This document shows positions 12,401 through 22,075 of a stretch of DNA of 64,000 nucleotides, piece after piece. Both the position numbers and the translations under genes were made by a program. Below the pieces are notes generated by a model that had not been told where the DNA came from, ran no database searches, and saw only the letters and a list, made by a program, of their open reading frames with translations. Position 1 is the first letter of the stretch; every line of letters starts with the position of its first letter. Source of the stretch: Azolla caroliniana (Eukaryota > Polypodiophyta); contig JBHGNT010000012.1 in the NCBI GenBank assembly GCA_043228905.1, forward strand, positions 20,088,001-20,152,000, written 5' to 3'.

Positions 12401-12774
12401 TATAATGTACAAACCACATGTATTACACATGACAGAACACATGTTGTTTGGTGCCATCTAAACCATATAGACTAGTATACATATTTTTATGATTTTAAAC
12501 TAACCATCTTTCTATAGCTTCTCCTTGTACAAACGCTCACGCATCATTTGTGATAGTGACAAACACGTTAATTATGGAAGATGGAAGTTGTATTTGCAAT
12601 ATAATATGAAAACCATTTTGGATGGATACTGGATATTTTTTATACACATCAAAATAGTCATATCTATATTGTCGAAAACAGTATCTCTTTGGGTAGCTCT
12701 ACCTTTGTGAATTGTGTAGTTGTCCAAGTGATTAGGGGAGGCATAACTAAGGGGCTTTTAATTGCACGACAAGA
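6414..12774. other. Long gene-poor intergenic tract
   Basis: Over 6 kb of AT-rich DNA. All frames are short (60-100 codons), lie on both strands, and show no domain, signal peptide or consistent splice-site series. Small features are a GT run near 6909-6920 and tandem pyrimidine words. I find no RNA gene or clear repeat boundary. Decayed transposon sequence is likely but cannot be assigned by eye. Confidence 0.5.
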
Positions 12775-13244
12775 ATTTAGAAAAAATTTATCGTCCATAA
12801 AGAGGCCAATTTTTTGACCTATCAAACTAGAGTATACACGTGTTCTTGATACATGTCCCCTTCCTAAAAGGTGTATTCATACATTGAAACACAAAGTCTT
12901 TATGTGTGAATACGACATACACAAATGAGCTCAACCTTCTGGGTGGTGTCTTAAGTATGGCACTCAAGTTATCACTCCCTCTTAATATGTCATCATATCT
13001 TGAACAAATTGCATTCTATGCTAAGCATGTGAAGAGCAAGTGAAGTTCATCCTCCACCACACCTTCATAACATACTTTACATGCCTTCAAATTCATTACA
13101 TTTTGATACCATGATGCAATTTCGATACCTAACTTGTGAGATCGAGTGCGAAGTAATGTGACGGCTCTACGAGCATTACTACTCATATTGGTAATGAGAT
13201 AAGGTTGGATACAATCAATAGGCATCATTGCCTTGTATTAAGAC
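12775..13244 (-). pseudogene. LINE 3' region (C-terminal cysteine-rich domain and 3' UTR)
   Basis: On the minus strand 13228-13019 reads MPIDCIQPYLITNMSSN, ARRAVTLLRTRSHKLGIE, ASWYQNVMNLKACKVCYEG and VEDELHLLFTCLA. This is the Cys-rich C-terminal region of plant LINE polymerases (CKVC..H..C). Downstream (to 12775) lies the 3' UTR shared with the copies at 6.2 kb and 47.9 kb, ending near ggacgataaattttttcta. The coding side runs directly into the LTR of copia A at 13245, so A appears to have inserted here. The more upstream reverse-transcriptase part of such a LINE lies on the far side of A at 30255-31085, same strand. Confidence 0.75.
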
Positions 13245-13695
13245 TGTAAAGAATCGGGTATGATTCTTGTGTAGCGGACGAGATGTGTGTTATGTGTATG
13301 TGTGAGAGGAATTAGAGGAGAGATGAGAGAACACAAGATAGGTAGAAAAAGGAATACTCACGAAGAAGGTGTATATTTCACAAGTAGAATAAGCATTACA
13401 AAATGTAGCATAATAAGGAGTCACAGCCGACTTAGTATGAAGTATGAGGAGGGTGCTTTATATAGAGTCACCCTCTCTCTTCATTAACTTAGAACAACCA
13501 GTCTCTCTCTTGGGGAATGTGAAGACTCATAGTCATGGGGAATATGTAACTCATTAGTTATGTGTCATAGAATATGATTCTATGACACATAGTTAATGTG
13601 TAGAGAGTAGTGGTGTGACTCTTGACATTTGAGTAATCATAGATTCTCAAAAGGTGTGTTCACACGTTGTGCTATGTTGAGCTTGATTCTCAACA
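13245..13695 (-). repeat. 3' LTR of copia A
   Basis: 451 bp, TGTTGAGAATC..CTTTACA on the minus strand. A purine-rich tract (complement of tgccccctcaagctc, 13696-13710) lies just upstream. The first 340 bp in window order match 29836-30207. It contains a TATATAAA box (minus, near 13457-13465) and an 11-bp palindrome around 13564-13588. The shadow frame at 13287-13487 follows this repeat and is not a gene. Confidence 0.85.
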
Positions 13696-13708
13696 TGCCC
13701 CCTCAAGC

Positions 13709-14758
13709 TCAACTCGGGTTGGTTCCTTTCGATTGATGTCCGCTTCGGTTGGTATCCGGTTCGGACGATCTCCGGTGTCCGCTTCGGCTCGTACCCGGTT
13801 CGGACGGTATCCCGTTCTCGCTTGTACTCCCCCTCAAGCTTGGCAAGTCAGGGATCGTCAATCCAAGGTCTGACATGAATTGCCGAAGCTTGTCGGCTCC
13901 TAAGGCTTTGGTGAAGATGTCAATCGTCTGAAGATTCGTGTTGATGTGTTGAAGGTCGACATCTCTGGCATGTACGCGCTCTCGAATGAAGTGATAGTGC
14001 ACTTCGATGTGTTTTGTGCGCGCGTGGAACACCGGGTTCCGAGCCAGATATATACTGCTCATATTGTTGCAGTAAATGGGAGTCAGATCCTTGATGGGGA
14101 CGCCCGGATCCTTCAAAATCCTCTTGAGCCATACGGCTTCACATGCGGCTACGGTTGCACCCCTGTATTCGGCCTCCGTACTCGAAAGTGCGACGGTAGG
14201 CTACTTCTTACTACTCCAAGATATTGCTCCGCTACTGAGCGAGAAGACAAATCCAGAGGTCAATCGTCGATCAACTTTGTAGCCTGCCTAGTCCGCGTCT
14301 GTGTACCCTTCGAGTCGTATTGGTGTGGCCGATGCATAGAGAACGTCGTAATCCATTGTGTCGCTCACGTATCGTAATACTCGCTTAGCGCAATCCAAGT
14401 GAATGTCACGTGGTTTTTGCATGAATTGGTTGAGGAGTCCGACTGGATAGCTAAGGTCGGGTCGAGTGATCGTGAGATAGATGAGGCTCCCGATCAGTTG
14501 ACGATATTGGGTCGGCTCGCACTCGTCTGTGCCGAAGTCAGCATCTAGTTGAGGTTTCGATCGAGAGGTGTAGCGACCGATTTGCACTCAGTCATCCGGA
14601 AACTTGCATAACAAGTTGAGAATGTAGTGCCGTTGAGAGATCATAATGTCGGCCGGAATCTAAATTACTTCGATGCCAAGGAAGTAATGGAGCTCCTTCA
14701 TGTCCGTCATCTCAAATTTTCCGGAGAGGAGAGACTTGACCTTGTTGATGTCGACTAG
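13709..14758 (-). pseudogene. Copia A pol, 3' part: end of RT and RNase H
   Basis: From the C insertion point leftward the minus strand reads KSLVDINKVKSLL..FEMTDMKELHYFLGIEVI (RT thumb side). It continues with QYRQLIGSLIYLTITRPDL, then YTDAD (RNase H) followed by a TAG where DADWAG is expected. Further blocks are LSSTEAEYRGA, IYCNNMSSIYLARNPVFHA, KHIEVHYHFIRE and DIFTKALGADKLRQF. Several stop codons and frameshifts make it non-functional. It ends in a short Ser/Thr-rich tail and a TGA just before the polypurine tract. Confidence 0.88.
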
Positions 14759-14763
14759 ACTTT

Positions 14764-15303
14764 TGTTGGGAGACAGGTCCCTCCGGATGGAAAGGGAGAA
14801 GAACAGTGCCGATGAAGAGGAGTACCCGGCTACGGAGAGCCGGATGGTGCAGACCCGGTGAGGACCGGATGAGGAGTACCCGGCTACGGAGAGCCGGATG
14901 GTACAAACCCGGTGAGAACCGGATGAGGAGTACCCGGCTACGGAGAGCCGGATGGTACAGACCCAGTGAGAATCGGATGAGGAGTACCCGGCTACGGAGG
15001 ACCGGATGGTGCAGACCCGGTGAGAACCGGATGAGGAGTACCCGGCTACGGAGAGCCGGGTGGTGAAGACCCGATGAGGAGTGCTCTCTGGATGAAGAGA
15101 CATATTCGTAAATATGTCTCTGAGAGTCCATCGTGGCTATATTTGTAAATAGCCGAAAAGTCATATTAGTATAAATATGACTTAGGGCAAACCCTTTTTT
15201 GTGTGTGGTTGTCATTGTTGTTGGTGCAAGGAGAGAGAGAGAGCATGTAACTGTGTACAGAGAGAGAGAGAGAGAAAGAGGTCGTTGCCTCTGTTGTAAC
15301 CGC
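14764..15303 (+). repeat. 5' LTR of copia C, truncated by gypsy B
   Basis: 540 bp collinear with the first part of the 792-bp 3' LTR at 26768-27559. The match stops at ttgtaaccgc, where the gypsy LTR begins (tgtcagg at 15304). The missing 250 bp corresponds to the R/U5 side. Confidence 0.88.
14817..15086 (+). repeat. Five 54-bp tandem repeats in the LTR of copia C
   Basis: Units start at 14817, 14871, 14925, 14979 and 15033, all exactly 54 bp long and beginning gaggagtacccggctacgga. Because 54 is a multiple of three, all frames stay open and create shadow proteins on both strands. The same five-unit array is in the 3' LTR at 26821-27090, so it existed before insertion. It lies in U3, where repeats may act as enhancers (inference). 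Confidence 0.95.
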
Positions 15304-15752
15304 TGTCAGGAATAGTACTAAGCAGAGATGGAATTAGTACTAAAGAAGAGCAGTACTATTAGTACTAAGAGGAAGGGACTATGTAAGACTCCCGAGAGAG
15401 AGAGAGAAAGAGAGAAGCGAAAGGAGAGATAGCGAGGATGAGAGAGAGAGAGAGAGATGATGATGACATCCAATATATTATGTGAAGGATAAGTACAAAA
15501 TGGCTAAAAAGCTTAAGACTGGCGTTGAACCAATTTGGTTCAACATAATGCCTAGTGCCCTCTTTTATAGTGTTTTCAGGAATAATCCTGAAGCTTCTGG
15601 AATGTTCCAGAGAGATCTGGAATATACATCAATTTTCTATGATAAAGCATAAATGAAAATAATATTCTACGTATTACAATTCATAGTCTAATGGTAAGAT
15701 CTTGACCCATGTAGCATAAGGTCATGGGTTCGAGTCTTGCCATATCATGACA
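15304..15752 (-). repeat. 3' LTR of gypsy B
   Basis: 449 bp, TGTCATGATATGG..ATTCCTGACA on the minus strand, preceded by a purine tract (complement of ctatctcccccccttaaag, 15753-15772). It contains a TATA box (ctataaaagag on the minus strand, near 15565-15575) and a palindrome around gaaccaaattggttc (15528-15542). There are many AG/CT runs near its end. It matches 709-919. Its first 70 bp carry a tRNA-like module on the opposite strand. Confidence 0.88.
15681..15745 (+). other. tRNA-like module inside the gypsy LTR (antisense to the element)
   Basis: On the plus strand an A-box-like tagtctaatggtaag (15684-15698) is followed after 27 bp by a B-box-like gggttcgagtc (15726-15736). Between them tgacc and ggtca could pair as an anticodon-type stem. 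It is not a working tRNA: the acceptor stem is poor and the loop too long. The same module is present in the other copy (about 715-775), so it belongs to the LTR. Confidence 0.6.
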
Positions 15753-15765
15753 CTATCTCCCCCCC

Positions 15766-16973
15766 TTAAAGACGACGAGTAGAACGAGTCGGCGCTAATT
15801 GCGGACCGGGTTTGTCCGGATACTTTCGGTGGAAATCAACAAGAAGATTCTGAGCATTGGCAACATGCTCGACGGGTTCCCAAGTACGTTCACTTGGACT
15901 ATAACCGAGCCAATCGACCAAATAATAAAGTTTGTTGCGTCCGAACAAGTTTGGAATCGAGGATGGCAACAACTTCATACTCTGGGCCGGCGTCCAACTC
16001 CAGCGGGGGCGGCGGTGGTGTAACACGATCGGGAATGGTGTTTGCTTTATAAGGTTCAAGAAGAGAACAATGGAAAACCGGATGTATCTGAAGCTGCGGA
16101 ATGTGACATCATTAACCTTACCTGTAATACGGAAAGGACCGAGTCGTCGATAATCCAACTTGTCGCACGGTCGAGTAGTCTTGATGTGACGACATAAGAG
16201 CCATACTCGATCTCCGATGGCAAAAGAGGAGGGAAGCCGATGACGATCCGCGTAAGTCTTCTGCGTTTGTTGAGCATGACGAAGATGAGTCGAGAGATCT
16301 GTCCGGATCTTGCGTAGTCTCTCCAAATGATCCCCGGCACGAGGATTGGTAGGTAGCTCCGGGGTGTCGATCACCGACCAGCGAGGATGAGAACCGGTAT
16401 AAGCGAAAAATGGGGAGACCCGAGTCGAGGAGTGAATAGCATTATTATACGCAAACTCCGCAAAGTGGAGAATCTCGGCCCAATCGTCCTGTTGATAACT
16501 CAGGAAACACCAGAGATATTGCTCCAGTGTTTGGTTTGTTCGTTCCGCCTGCCCGTCGGTCTGAGGATGGTAGTCGGAGGAGAGGTTGCAGGAGACCTTG
16601 AGCATCTTGAAGAGATGCTGCCAAAATTTGGAGACAAATTGCGGTCCTCGGTCACTGATGATATTATCTGGGAGGCCATGATGCCGAAATACCTCACGCA
16701 TAACAAGGGCGGTGGTTTCCTCGCTAGTGATGGCTTTAGTACATGGCACAAAATGTGCCATCTTCGTATATCGATCGACGACGGTTAGGATAGCATCAAA
16801 CCCCTTTGAGACCGGCAGATCTGTGATAAAATCAAGACAAATAGAGTGCCACGGCTTACTTGGAATCGGTAAGGGTTCCAACAAGCCATATGGATGGTGT
16901 CGTGGCATCTTTGCTCGGCAGCAAGCATCACAGGTCTGAACGTAGTCGTCGACAAAACGACGCATGTGGGGCC
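15766..16973 (-). pseudogene. Gypsy B integrase and chromodomain, with two compensating indels
   Basis: Reading from 16965, blocks are MRRFVDDYVQTCDACCRAK (zinc-binding end), WHSICLDFITDLP, the DDE core (ILTVVDRYTKMAHFVP, IISDRGPQFVS, YHPQTDGQAERTNQTLEQ), then GPFRITGKVNDVTF and a chromodomain end LYYLVDWLGYSPSERTWEP. Against the copy at 3-716, about 16 bp are lost after NDVTF and 4 bp gained before RNKLYY. The roughly 45 codons between are therefore out of frame and the start of the chromodomain is destroyed, although the frame itself has no stop. Confidence 0.88.
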
Positions 16974-17273
16974 TGTCGAATACAAGTGTATAATGGACGT
17001 ATTCACACTATCCCTTTCTATAGCTCAAGTTTGGGCCATTTGTGTAATTAGCATAAAGGGTAGTTGCCCTAAGTTGTCACTATATAAAGTGACCTAGTAA
17101 CCTTTTTGTAAGGTTGGTTGTATTATTGTTTCTATTGAATAGAAAGTCTTTTGTGCCTCTCTCTCTCTCTCTCTCTATCTCTGTGCACGATCTTGGAAAC
17201 TGTCATACGCAGGTACTCAACCCCAATCGAATGCTTCTTGATCTTCCACATCGACACGGCCTTGTCTCCAACA
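16974..17273 (+). repeat. 5' LTR of copia D
   Basis: 300 bp, TGTCGAATAC..CTCCAACA, with TATA box tatataaa at 17081-17088 and a CT run at about 17157-17176. Confidence 0.95.
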
Positions 17274-17275
17274 TT

Positions 17276-17288
17276 TGGTATCAGAGCC
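17276..17288 (+). other. Primer binding site (tRNA-iMet type) of copia D
   Basis: TGGTATCAGAGCC two bases after the 5' LTR, complementary to the 3' end of plant initiator methionine tRNA, the usual copia primer. Confidence 0.9.
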
Positions 17289-17849
17289 TGTCTTCCTCAA
17301 CCCGCTGTCGGCCGTCGTCTCAGCCTGCACAGCATTCGGTTCTTCGCGTCATCACAGCCTGCACAGTATTCGACCTTTCGCTTCATCCTAGTCTGCAAAG
17401 CATTCGGCTTCTTGCGTCATTCGAAGAAACAGAGAAGAAAGTAGGCAAACACAAGCTTGAATCTCGCTGCGTTAGATCATCACTCGGAGTAAGCCAGTCG
17501 GTTGTACTCTACTTCCTTGATCGTAACTGCTTGAGGTGGGCTTCCTGCACAACGACGACTTCAAGGACAACCCCAGTTCGCGTTTCATTCGATTGGACAA
17601 TAATCGGAAGGACCAGTCGGTTCCATTACTCTCACCGTTGCAGTCAACCGAAACCGAATCGGCTTGAAGTACTGTCGGATCGTTAAATCTAGGTTCAACT
17701 CGACTAAGACAGTTGTCGGTAGTCAATCCGAACCAAATCCCCGATTCTCCGTAATCAACATCACTTGTGTCCAACTTCGGCTAGAACGACACTGAGTGGG
17801 CCAAACCGCTGCACTTCACCAAAGTTCGTAGCCGACTTAGGGCAGAGTC
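17289..17849 (+). other. Untranslated leader of copia D
   Basis: 561 bp between primer site and gag start. It contains three imperfect copies of a roughly 40-bp unit around agcctgcacagcattcg (17300-17420). The 190-codon frame that covers LTR and leader has no recognisable domain. Confidence 0.7.
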
Positions 17850-18524
17850 ATGACATCAACATCCGGCTCGTCAGAAATGAGTCTACGAAAGTTCGATGGA
17901 TCGAACTTCAACTTCTGGAAGGAGCAAATGCAGGACTATCTCATAGTCAAGGGGCAAATCGATCCCATCGAAAATGAAGAACCTCCAGAAGGATACAAAC
18001 CAATTGAGTGGCAGAAGCTGGACAGAATCGTCCGCGCCACGATTCGGATGCACCTATCGGAATCAGTATACTTTACGGTGCAATCGTGTACGACAGCATT
18101 CGAACTGTGGAAAACACTGTCGGACACCTACGAAAAGAAGGTCGCTGCAACAAAAATGTTTCTGATCCGGTGCCTCTACAACTTGCGGATGAAAGAATCA
18201 GATTCGGTTCAAGCACATCTCAATGAGTACGAAAGCATAAGCTCCCAAATCTCATCTCAGGGGACGGCAATCGAGGATGAACTCAGAGCAATGATACTCA
18301 TGAGCAGCCTTCCCTCATCATGGGAAACTTTCGTCACAACCGTGTGCAACGCGTCAACCACGGCTGTTAAATACTCCGAAGTCACGAGCGCAATCCTGAC
18401 CGAAGCAGCTCGGAGAAAGTCTTTCGCCAAAGACTCAACAGACGACGCTTATGTAGTACAAGGTTCGACAGACCGATCGAACATACGAGGAAGAGATTCC
18501 TCACGGCAGCCGAACAATCAGTGA
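17850..18524 (+). CDS. Copia D Gag
   Basis: ATG at 17850 and 224 codons to a TGA at 18522-18524. The N-terminal FDGSNFNFWKEQMQDYL is the usual start of plant copia Gag, followed by FELWKTLSDTYEKK and LYNLRMKESDSVQAHLNEY and an alpha-helical capsid-type region. The zinc knuckle CNYCKKPGHIKADC (18555-18596) lies just after the TGA in the same frame. The stop therefore separates capsid from nucleocapsid, which suggests a recent nonsense change (for example CGA to TGA) rather than the true end of Gag. Confidence 0.88.
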   Translation: MTSTSGSSEMSLRKFDGSNFNFWKEQMQDYLIVKGQIDPIENEEPPEGYKPIEWQKLDRIVRATIRMHLSESVYFTVQSCTTAFELWKTLSDTYEKKVAATKMFLIRCLYNLRMKESDSVQAHLNEYESISSQISSQGTAIEDELRAMILMSSLPSSWETFVTTVCNASTTAVKYSEVTSAILTEAARRKSFAKDSTDDAYVVQGSTDRSNIRGRDSSRQPNNQ

Positions 18525-21500
18525 AGACGGAGCCAGTCACGGGATAATCGAATCTGCAACTATTGCAAGAAACCCGGACACATCAAAGCCGACTGCCGCG
18601 CACTCAAGAACAAGAACGACAAGTCTCAGAAATCAGACAAGAAGAGTGGCCGGCATGAGGAGATCAATTACGTCAGCTCCTCAGCTGATGTGCTACCAAA
18701 CGACCCGAATATACTATCAATCGAAAATCCAGTCGGATCAGAAGTTCTGCTCACGACTGAAGAATCGAGCACATGGCTCTTAGATTCGGGCGCGTCATTT
18801 CACGTGACTCCTCATCGATCCCAATTTCGGCAATATACGATCCGTCACTCCGACTCAGTTCGAGTCGGCAACTCGCAACACTGTGACATCATTGGAATCG
18901 GCACAGTAGAGCTCAACCTTGCAGGTGGCTCTACACTTGTACTTCACAATGTCCGACATGTACCCGAGCTCTCAAGGCCATTGATCTCAGTCGGACAACT
19001 AGATGAAGACGGCATTCGTGCCGGTTTTTCTTCGGGAGGGTGGACACTCCACAGGGGGAACCTCCTGCTTGCTAGAGGACCCAAGATACACTCACTGTAT
19101 CCGTTACATGTTACGCTCAGAGAGGGTAACCTGTTTTTGGTGGATATTCCTGTGTCATCACTATGGCACAGAAGATTAGGACACCTCAGTAAGGCCGGCA
19201 TTACGCACCTATCTAGAGCCGGATACATCCCTAAACTCTCCTTCTCGGACCATCAATTCTGCGAACATTGCCAGTATGGCAAACAAGCAGCCGCATCACA
19301 CCCGACATCAGCACCAAGAGAAACGAGACCTCTCGATTTAGTCCACTCGGACGTCTGTGGCCCAATGCCGCATCAGTCTCTCGGCGGTGCCTCTTACTTC
19401 GTCAGTTTTATTGACGATTCGACTCGAAAGGTGTGGGCTTATCCAATTCGCACCAAAGATCGTGTCTTCTCGATCTTCTCCGATTGGCTCGCTATGGTAG
19501 AAAATCAAACTGACCGAAAACTGAAATGCTTTCGGACCGACAATGGGGGAGAGTTCAAATCAGAAGAATTCGTCAAATTCTGCCGACAACGCGGCATCCG
19601 ACGTGAATTTACGGCACCACACAGTCCGGAGCAAAACGGGATTGCAGAACGCATGAATCGGACAATCCAAGAACGGATAGTTTCCATGCTCCAACACTCC
19701 GGACTGTCGGATGGCTTCTGGGCAGAGGCTCTACTCACGGCAGTACACATAATCAATATGTCACCAAGCAGACCTCTAGGACTTCAAATTCCTCAGGAAC
19801 TATGGATCGGCAGTAAGCCGAATTACGACAAGCTGAGGATCTTCGGATGCGAGGCGTACGCCCTTATTCCGAAAGATGATCGCCGAAAACTTGCACCTCG
19901 GTCCAGGAAATGCATTTTCCTTGGATATGGATCAGACGGCGAAATGGGATACCGACTCTGGGACCCCGAACGCAGACAAATCGTTCGAAGTTCGGACGTT
20001 GTGTTCAACGAGTCGGCTATGAATCCATCAGTCGAAACACCGATCGAAGTCCGAAGGGTAACATTTTCCGATGTGCCGACCCTTCAAGAAGGCCCCGCTC
20101 TTAACACACGGTCAGCTTCACGGGTAGCTGAACCTTACACTACCGACTCGGACAACTCCGACTCGGCACAACAGAATAATTCGCTTTCGGACCATCCGAC
20201 CTCGATACCCGATACGACCAGTCCAATCATACCTCGACGATCCGAGAGACTGTCGCAACCTCCGGAGAGGTATTCTCCTGGAATTTTCTTCACCGACGCC
20301 GGCGAACCGACGTCCTACGAAGAAGCATCGACATCTGTCGATTCAGCCACCTGGCATCTGGCGATGGAGTCGGAAATGCACTCCATCCGGGCAAACAAGA
20401 CTTGGGATCTGGTCGAATTACCTAAGAATCGACGTGCTCTTCCTTGCAAGTGGGTTTATCGACTAAAAGAGACGTCTGATTCGACCACCCCAAAGTACAA
20501 GGCCAGATTAGTTGCGAAGGGCTTCCGACAAGAATATGGCGTCGACTTCGACGAGATTTTTTCACCAGTGGTGAAAATGACAACCCTTCGTTTTCTACTC
20601 GGCGTAGTGGCAGCCGACAACTTGGAGCTGATTCAGCTAGATGTCAAAACAGCCTTCCTCCATGGTGATCTTGAAGAGGAAATTTATATGGAGCAGCCAA
20701 AAGGCTTCGTTGCAACTGGCCAAGAACATCTAGTCTGCCGACTCAGGAAGAGTCTATACGGCCTCAAACAGGCACCGCGACAATGGTACAAGAAGTTCGA
20801 CGACTTCATCCAATCGATCGGCTTCTCAAAAAGCGATGAGGACCATTGTCTTTTTACCAACACAGCTCAAGATGGATCACCCATCTTCCTCATCATTTAC
20901 GTGGACGACATGCTAATTTCTGGACGCCACGCGGGCGAACTTGCCGATCTCATTCGGCAATTGCGGTTGAAGTTTGCCATGAAGGACCTCGGTCCGGCCC
21001 GACACATACTTGGCATGAAGATTAGTCGGCATCGCGATAAACGACATCTTTTTTTGTCTCAGACCGACTATATCGGACGTGTCTTGGAACGCTTCAACAT
21101 GCAATCAGCCAAATCTGCTTCAACCCCGCTCCCCATGAATCTTCGGCTCTCTCAGCGAGACTGCCCGACATCCGGTCCGGAGGGGGAAGATATGAAGTCG
21201 GTACCGTATGCACCGGCAGTCGGCTCCCTTATGTACCTGATGGTCGCGACACGGCCTGATATTTCTCATGCCGTAGGAGTCGTTAGCAGATTTATGCACA
21301 ATCCTGGCCGATCGCATTGGAACGCAGTCAAGCATGTGTTCAGATATCTGGCTGGCACAAAAGACCACGGCATTCTTTTCGGTCCGAACTCAACCTCAGG
21401 CGTAGTTGGTTACACCGACTCGGACTTCGCCGGCTGTATAGACAGTCGGAAATCAACAACTGGATACTGCTTCAAATTCGGCAATGGAGCAATTTCGTGG

Positions 21501-21881
21501 AAGTCGAAACTTCAGGAGTGCACAGCGACCTCAACGACCGAAGCAGAATATGTAGCTGCATCCGACGCTGCAAAAGAAGCTTTGTGGCTCGGCCGGCTAG
21601 CGCACACGTTTCGACAAGTCGACCATGACTCGGCCCCAGTTGTCTATAGCGACAGTCAAGGTGTTGTTGCCTTGTCGAAAAATCCGGTTCACCACAACGC
21701 CTCCAAACATATCGACGTTCGATATCACTTCGTTCGAGACTGCGTCATTTCAGGGAAAATCGGTCTAGAGAAAATATCCACAACCGACAATGTCGCAGAT
21801 GGAATGACCAAGTGTCTTTCGGCAGACCGCTTTCGGTCTCTTCGGCATCAGATGGGCGTAACGACAAACCAGTCCGGTTAG
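18525..21881 (+). CDS. Copia D Pol (zinc knuckle, protease, integrase, RT, RNase H)
   Basis: Open in the same frame as Gag from the codon after its TGA to a TAG at 21879-21881 (1118 codons). In order: zinc knuckle CNYCKKPGHIKADC; protease WLLDSGAS (about 18775-18798); pre-integrase HHCC (LWHRRLGHLSKAG, FCEHCQYGKQ); integrase catalytic region (LVHSDVCGPM, RTDNGGEFKSEEF, EQNGIAERMNRT); RT (YKARLVAKGFRQEYGVDF, LDVKTAFLHGDLEEEIYMEQ, YVDDMLISG at about 20898-20924); RNase H (YTDSDFAG, TTEAEYVAASDA, KHIDVRYHFVRD). All catalytic residues are present. No frameshift. Confidence 0.93.
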   Translation, partial: RRSQSRDNRICNYCKKPGHIKADCRALKNKNDKSQKSDKKSGRHEEINYVSSSADVLPNDPNILSIENPVGSEVLLTTEESSTWLLDSGASFHVTPHRSQFRQYTIRHSDSVRVGNSQHCDIIGIGTVELNLAGGSTLVLHNVRHVPELSRPLISVGQLDEDGIRAGFSSGGWTLHRGNLLLARGPKIHSLYPLHVTLREGNLFLVDIPVSSLWHRRLGHLSKAGITHLSRAGYIPKLSFSDHQFCEHCQYGKQAAASHPTSAPRETRPLDLVHSDVCGPMPHQSLGGASYFVSFIDDSTRKVWAYPIRTKDRVFSIFSDWLAMVENQTDRKLKCFRTDNGGEFKSEEFVKFCRQRGIRREFTAPHSPEQNGIAERMNRTIQERIVSMLQHSGLSDGFWAEALLTAVHIINMSPSRPLGLQIPQELWIGSKPNYDKLRIFGCEAYALIPKDDRRKLAPRSRKCIFLGYGSDGEMGYRLWDPERRQIVRSSDVVFNESAMNPSVETPIEVRRVTFSDVPTLQEGPALNTRSASRVAEPYTTDSDNSDSAQQNNSLSDHPTSIPDTTSPIIPRRSERLSQPPERYSPGIFFTDAGEPTSYEEASTSVDSATWHLAMESEMHSIRANKTWDLVELPKNRRALPCKWVYRLKETSDSTTPKYKARLVAKGFRQEYGVDFDEIFSPVVKMTTLRFLLGVVAADNLELIQLDVKTAFLHGDLEEEIYMEQPKGFVATGQEHLVCRLRKSLYGLKQAPRQWYKKFDDFIQSIGFSKSDEDHCLFTNTAQDGSPIFLIIYVDDMLISGRHAGELADLIRQLRLKFAMKDLGPARHILGMKISRHRDKRHLFLSQTDYIGRVLERFNMQSAKSASTPLPMNLRLSQRDCPTSGPEGEDMKSVPYAPAVGSLMYLMVATRPDISHAVGVVSRFMHNPGRSHWNAVKHVFRYLAGTKDHGILFGPNSTSGVVGYTDSDFAGCIDSRKSTTGYCFKFGNGAISWKSKLQECTATSTTEAEYVAASDAAKEALWLGRLAHTFRQVDHDSAPVVYSDSQGVVALSKNPVHHNASKHIDVRYHFVRDCVISGKIGLEKISTTDNVADGMTKCLSADRFRSLRHQMGVTTNQSG

Positions 21882-22075
21882 AGCCGGACACAGCGCAGGA
21901 TGGTTTCAGACAACCGACATCAGTTCCTTAATGATCGGCTTCAACTCTTCCGACCCGACCAGTTCGGTCTTCTGCCTTCGGACCCTGCCGACTCGAACAA
22001 AAACTGATATGTCCGAGAACCTAGGTCTATACCTATAATCTTAGATAACCCATGTATACGCCCATTACGGGGGAG

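Noticed and set aside
14660-15215. Overlapping 147- and 167-codon repetitive frames, and an 86-codon frame on the other strand
   Set aside because: They are translations of the 54-bp LTR repeats of copia C, which keep all frames open; same at 26625-27375.
17114-17686. 190-codon frame covering the copia D LTR and leader as an extra retroviral gene
   Set aside because: Crosses the LTR end and primer site, has no domain, and lies upstream of the true gag start.
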